From contig JAQJVL010000571.1 in the NCBI GenBank assembly GCA_035578905.1, positions 124,001 to 188,000 on the forward strand: 64,000 nt of DNA, written 5' to 3'. Positions 61,097-64,000 of the stretch are shown one piece after another. The notes under the pieces are model-generated. The model was not told the origin of the DNA and searched no databases. It saw only the letters and a program-made list of their open reading frames with translations. This stretch comes from Stictocephala bisonia (taxonomy: Eukaryota; Arthropoda; Insecta; Hemiptera; Membracidae). Position 1 is the first letter of the stretch, and every line of letters begins with the position of its first letter. Both the position numbers and the translations under genes were made by a program.

Positions 61097-61554
61097 TTCT
61101 AATTTAAAACAAAAGTAAGTGAATTTTAAAAAAATCTGAGTTTACATTATTGCAATTTTTCTGTAACCACTTAATGTACAAGTTTAAATAAAGTACCAAA
61201 ATGTTTGTAATTAAAAGGGGTTTCTTTTATGTGTGTTATAATGTTTTACTAAAACTACCCCTTTAAAAGTTACTAAGGGTTGACATGTTCTAACGGCTGC
61301 CATTTTGTTTTGGTAAATGGTAATTTTTTAAAACTTTTATTTAACATCAACACTGTAAAGATAAACAAACCTACAAATTTTGAATTTAATATCTCAAACC
61401 GTTACAGAGATAAAAAATATTTTATAAAAACAACAGATAGACAGACAGACGGAAAAATAAGCAAGATAGGACTATACATTATATGATGAAAATTGTTTGG
61501 CTTGAGCTATAGTATAACCTGATAAAATTTTGTCACTTATTACGGGACACCCTG
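61097..61554 (-). repeat. Right terminal inverted repeat of the DD41D transposon
   Basis: About 458 bp and the reverse complement of 58883-59342. The outer end is a perfect continuation of ttacgggacaccctg followed by the TA target site. The open frame at 61280-61486 is the counterpart of the one in the left repeat. Confidence 0.9.
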
Positions 61555-61556
61555 TA

Positions 61557-63644
61557 TTCCGACTTCATAACTAAAAAAAAAAACTAAAAATAAACAATAA
61601 TTTTTAAAAAAATTTTTTTGTGTTTAAGATTTTCTTATAATCATTTGCAAAAAGTTCTTCTAATTGAAAACAGATATAATTTGAAAATATATTGGTTTCA
61701 ACATCTGTGTAAGGCATATAAATGTTTCAGAAGTGTTTATTTCTCTAGACTTCTTCACCATTACTAAATAATTTTATTTATACATTAAAAAACTAAAAAC
61801 CACGGACTTAATAAATTATCGTTAAGTAATTAAATACAGCAGTTGTTAATGAAATAATAATAATAATAACAAAAAAACAAGTTAATAATCATAGCTTAAA
61901 TTATTAAACTGCCATTTTTGCACATTAATTTGGGGATATTGTAAGAAGAAAATGTTTACAAGTAATAGCAGTTCAATATATATTTTTGAAAGTATCCCAA
62001 AGCGTTAAAAATGTATCATGTTTATTTATCAAATAGATTGTAATATTTCTAAATTGACACGAAGTTATCAATAAACCATTATATTGTAGTGAACAATATT
62101 AATGATACTGAGTTAATTATGGTTTTAATTGGCTTATTATTAAACATTAAGTCATTGGAACATATTCAATAAGCTTGTTTACAAATACAAATATCCGATA
62201 TAATTACACTACAAGATGTCAACACAGAACGTCACAAAGTAAAGCACTGACGGTCCTCTTGTAGACTCGAGTACCACCTGAGTGAGACTGTAGGCTTACG
62301 TGTGTTGTGATCATATTGTATATGCTCTTGTTTGGAGTATGAGTTTGAATGTTGATACGTGATTTGTAGATTTACATTTTTTGTGATACGTATCAGTGAA
62401 GGAATCATCTACCTAATTGATATTTTACGTTAATATTAAAATTCTAAGTCCAGGTTTTCATAGGACGTTAATTAATTTGACAAATTCTGTTTATTCAATT
62501 AATATGATGGGATTGTGAGATTTTATGTATCTAACTACGTGTTTCTTAAAAAAATGAAATAAATAAAACGAGGCCTGAAAAATATTTTGTAAGTGATTTA
62601 ATTTACATGTAATATCTTACGCTGTTTATTAAACCAAATTTATTATTTCAATTGAGGAATATTAATTTAAGCATTACGATAAGAGGAATAAAACAATATA
62701 AAACTACGCACATGACAATGGAATTATAATAATGTAATGATTATGAAGTCATACAATGTTTCAATATTGTAGAAAATTATGTTCTTTTACTTCCATTGTT
62801 TGGACTAGATATACATTGTCACCACAGATATACAAAAAACCACAGAGAGTAGTGTTTATAAGACACAGTATTAACATATTACTAATGCATGGTAAAATGA
62901 CCCTCTCATTAGGATTTGTATTAATTTTATGAAAATAATTCCAGATATTATTTAACTAAACAAATGAAAAGTATAGTCGACGTTTTGTTAATTATCCTAA
63001 TGAATCCTAAAATACTTATTGCAATATACAAAGGTACAAATTACACATTACAACAAACATAAATATTTCTGAGCAGTTTGTATGATAATAAACCAACACT
63101 TCAGGCTATAAAGTTGTACGACTCATAGAGTACACAAAAATTCTAACTGGATTTAAGAATCTACAATACGTTAGGCGTAATTTCAAAGAAAACCCCTGAC
63201 TTATGAAATTTAAAATATTTGCTAAATTTCATTTCATTTTCAGTGATTAATTGTGTATAAAATAAATAATCTGTTATCACTAACAATATATATTTAGCTT
63301 TGTTATTTATATATATTATATATACCAACTATATATATAAAACAATATTTTCTGTTCTTTATATAAATACAAGCTCGATTATTATAAATGGTTATAAACA
63401 TAGTCACCAAACACCACTTGATAACGTTTTAACACACATTTTAGATTGTTGTGTGGTTGAGCGTATTACACTACAAGCCCCGTTGATCCAGGGGTAGAGT
63501 CGCCCGTCGCCCACACCCACATTGGTTGTACACTGGGTTAAGGTTTGTGCCACACAATTTGCCTAATTAACATAATTAATTAGTATTCTACTTAACTAAA
63601 GTTGATAAATATTTTTCGTTATTCTATTTACACTGAGCTATCAC
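61557..63644. other. AT-rich intergenic sequence
   Basis: No gene is seen. The plus-strand frame at 63300-63497 is AT-biased until its last third and has no recognisable domain. A GC-richer patch at 63476-63530 (ttgatccaggggtagagtcg) looks faintly tRNA-like but cannot be assigned. Confidence 0.5.
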
Positions 63645-63930
63645 ACCAGTCAAATTGTTGGTGAACATACGTACACTTTTTTCATGTGAAAGAAAGAGTT
63701 ACATTTTTATATCATGTCCAAGATATATGGAATTTGTTTGAAAACCACCAGTCAAATTGTTGGTGAACATACATACACTTTTTTCATGTGAAAGAAAGAG
63801 TAACATTCCAGTGTGTTATATGGAGTGTGTTTTTTCAAACACACTCCATATATCTTGGACATGATATAAAAATGTTACTCTTTCTTTCACATGAAAAAAG
63901 TGTACGTATGTTCACCAACAATTTGACTGT
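63645..63930. repeat. Direct plus inverted repeat, three copies of a ~90-bp unit
   Basis: A unit with caaattgttggtgaacatac and cttttttcatgtgaaagaaa occurs directly at 63645-63744 and again at 63747-63815. It then occurs inverted at about 63833-63930, ending in ttcaccaacaatttgact. The last two copies face each other across a short stem (atggagtgtgtttt and its complement), so 63747-63930 forms a long hairpin. It is probably a foldback element with a partially duplicated left arm. Confidence 0.85.
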
Positions 63931-64000
63931 AGTGAAAGCTCAGTGGTTTCAGATTGCAGAATGCAAGGTCAAAGGTTCAGATTCTGAACTTAATTTATGG
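63931..64000 (+). repeat. tRNA-like head, probably a SINE cut by the window edge
   Basis: The string agctcagtggtttcagattg, with ggttcagattctgaac about 25 bases later, resembles the A box and a damaged B box of a tRNA-derived SINE, similar to the head of family 3 at 52237. The 3' part lies beyond the window. Confidence 0.45.

Larger units (their letters stand above)
58883..61554 (-). mobile_element. Tc1/mariner-superfamily DD41D transposon, near complete
   Basis: The element is 2672 bp and flanked by TA at 58881-58882 and 61555-61556, the target duplication of this superfamily. Its ends are cagagtgtcccgtaataagt and the complement of cagggtgtcccgtaataagt. Terminal inverted repeats run about 460 bp inward on both sides. 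Between them is one minus-strand transposase (59370-60478) with a single frameshift, then about 600 bp of noncoding DNA containing a 137-bp tandem duplication. The complete structure and lightly damaged gene suggest a fairly recent insertion compared with the other relics here. Confidence 0.92.

Noticed and set aside
58952..61486. Two near-identical 68-codon open frames (58952-59158 minus, 61280-61486 plus)
   Set aside because: They lie in the two terminal inverted repeats of the transposon, so identity reflects the repeat and not a conserved gene pair.

Overview
This is an AT-rich stretch of an animal nuclear genome, most likely an invertebrate and tentatively an arthropod. The clues are an arthropod-style Tc1/mariner transposon of the DD41D type, three kinds of tRNA-derived SINE, a decayed non-LTR retrotransposon, and about 13 kb of tandem repeats. 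There is no operon structure, no rRNA or convincing functional tRNA gene, and no intact host gene that I can recognise. Nearly all short open frames are chance, or arise because a repeat unit length is divisible by three.

Layout. 1-6 kb: a foldback (MITE-like) element, a GC-richer island, and a decayed transposase with its second catalytic Asp changed to Asn. 6-15 kb: a solo foldback arm, a SINE, and three arrays of one G/C-skewed minisatellite family, one of them inverted relative to the other two. 15-22 kb: AT-rich sequence, then a ~2 kb minus-strand region that reads as a frameshifted, intronless protein relic of unknown family. 22.5-28.1 kb: a 162-bp array (5 copies), a 120-bp array (2 copies), and a 3.15-kb array of 45/46-bp units. 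28.4-30.4 kb: a second SINE copy and a LINE reverse transcriptase relic whose GVPxGSIL motif has been tandemly copied six times as a 48-bp unit. 34 kb: a second SINE family.

37.0-44.0 kb is a satellite array of 41 monomers of exactly 170 bp with no visible length change, carrying variant patterns that recur every 3 to 5 monomers. 47-53 kb holds a 692-bp foldback element, more SINEs and a small hairpin element. 54.8-55.2 kb contains two adjacent protein-like open frames, the first behind a splice-acceptor-like sequence. 58.9-61.6 kb is a nearly intact DD41D transposon: TA target duplication, ~460-bp terminal inverted repeats, and a transposase broken by a single frameshift. The window ends in a three-copy direct/inverted repeat and a tRNA-like fragment.

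The repeats and transposons are the content of this window, which looks like repeat-rich or possibly pericentromeric DNA rather than a working gene cluster. Family-level statements rest on motifs read by eye; no database search was run.
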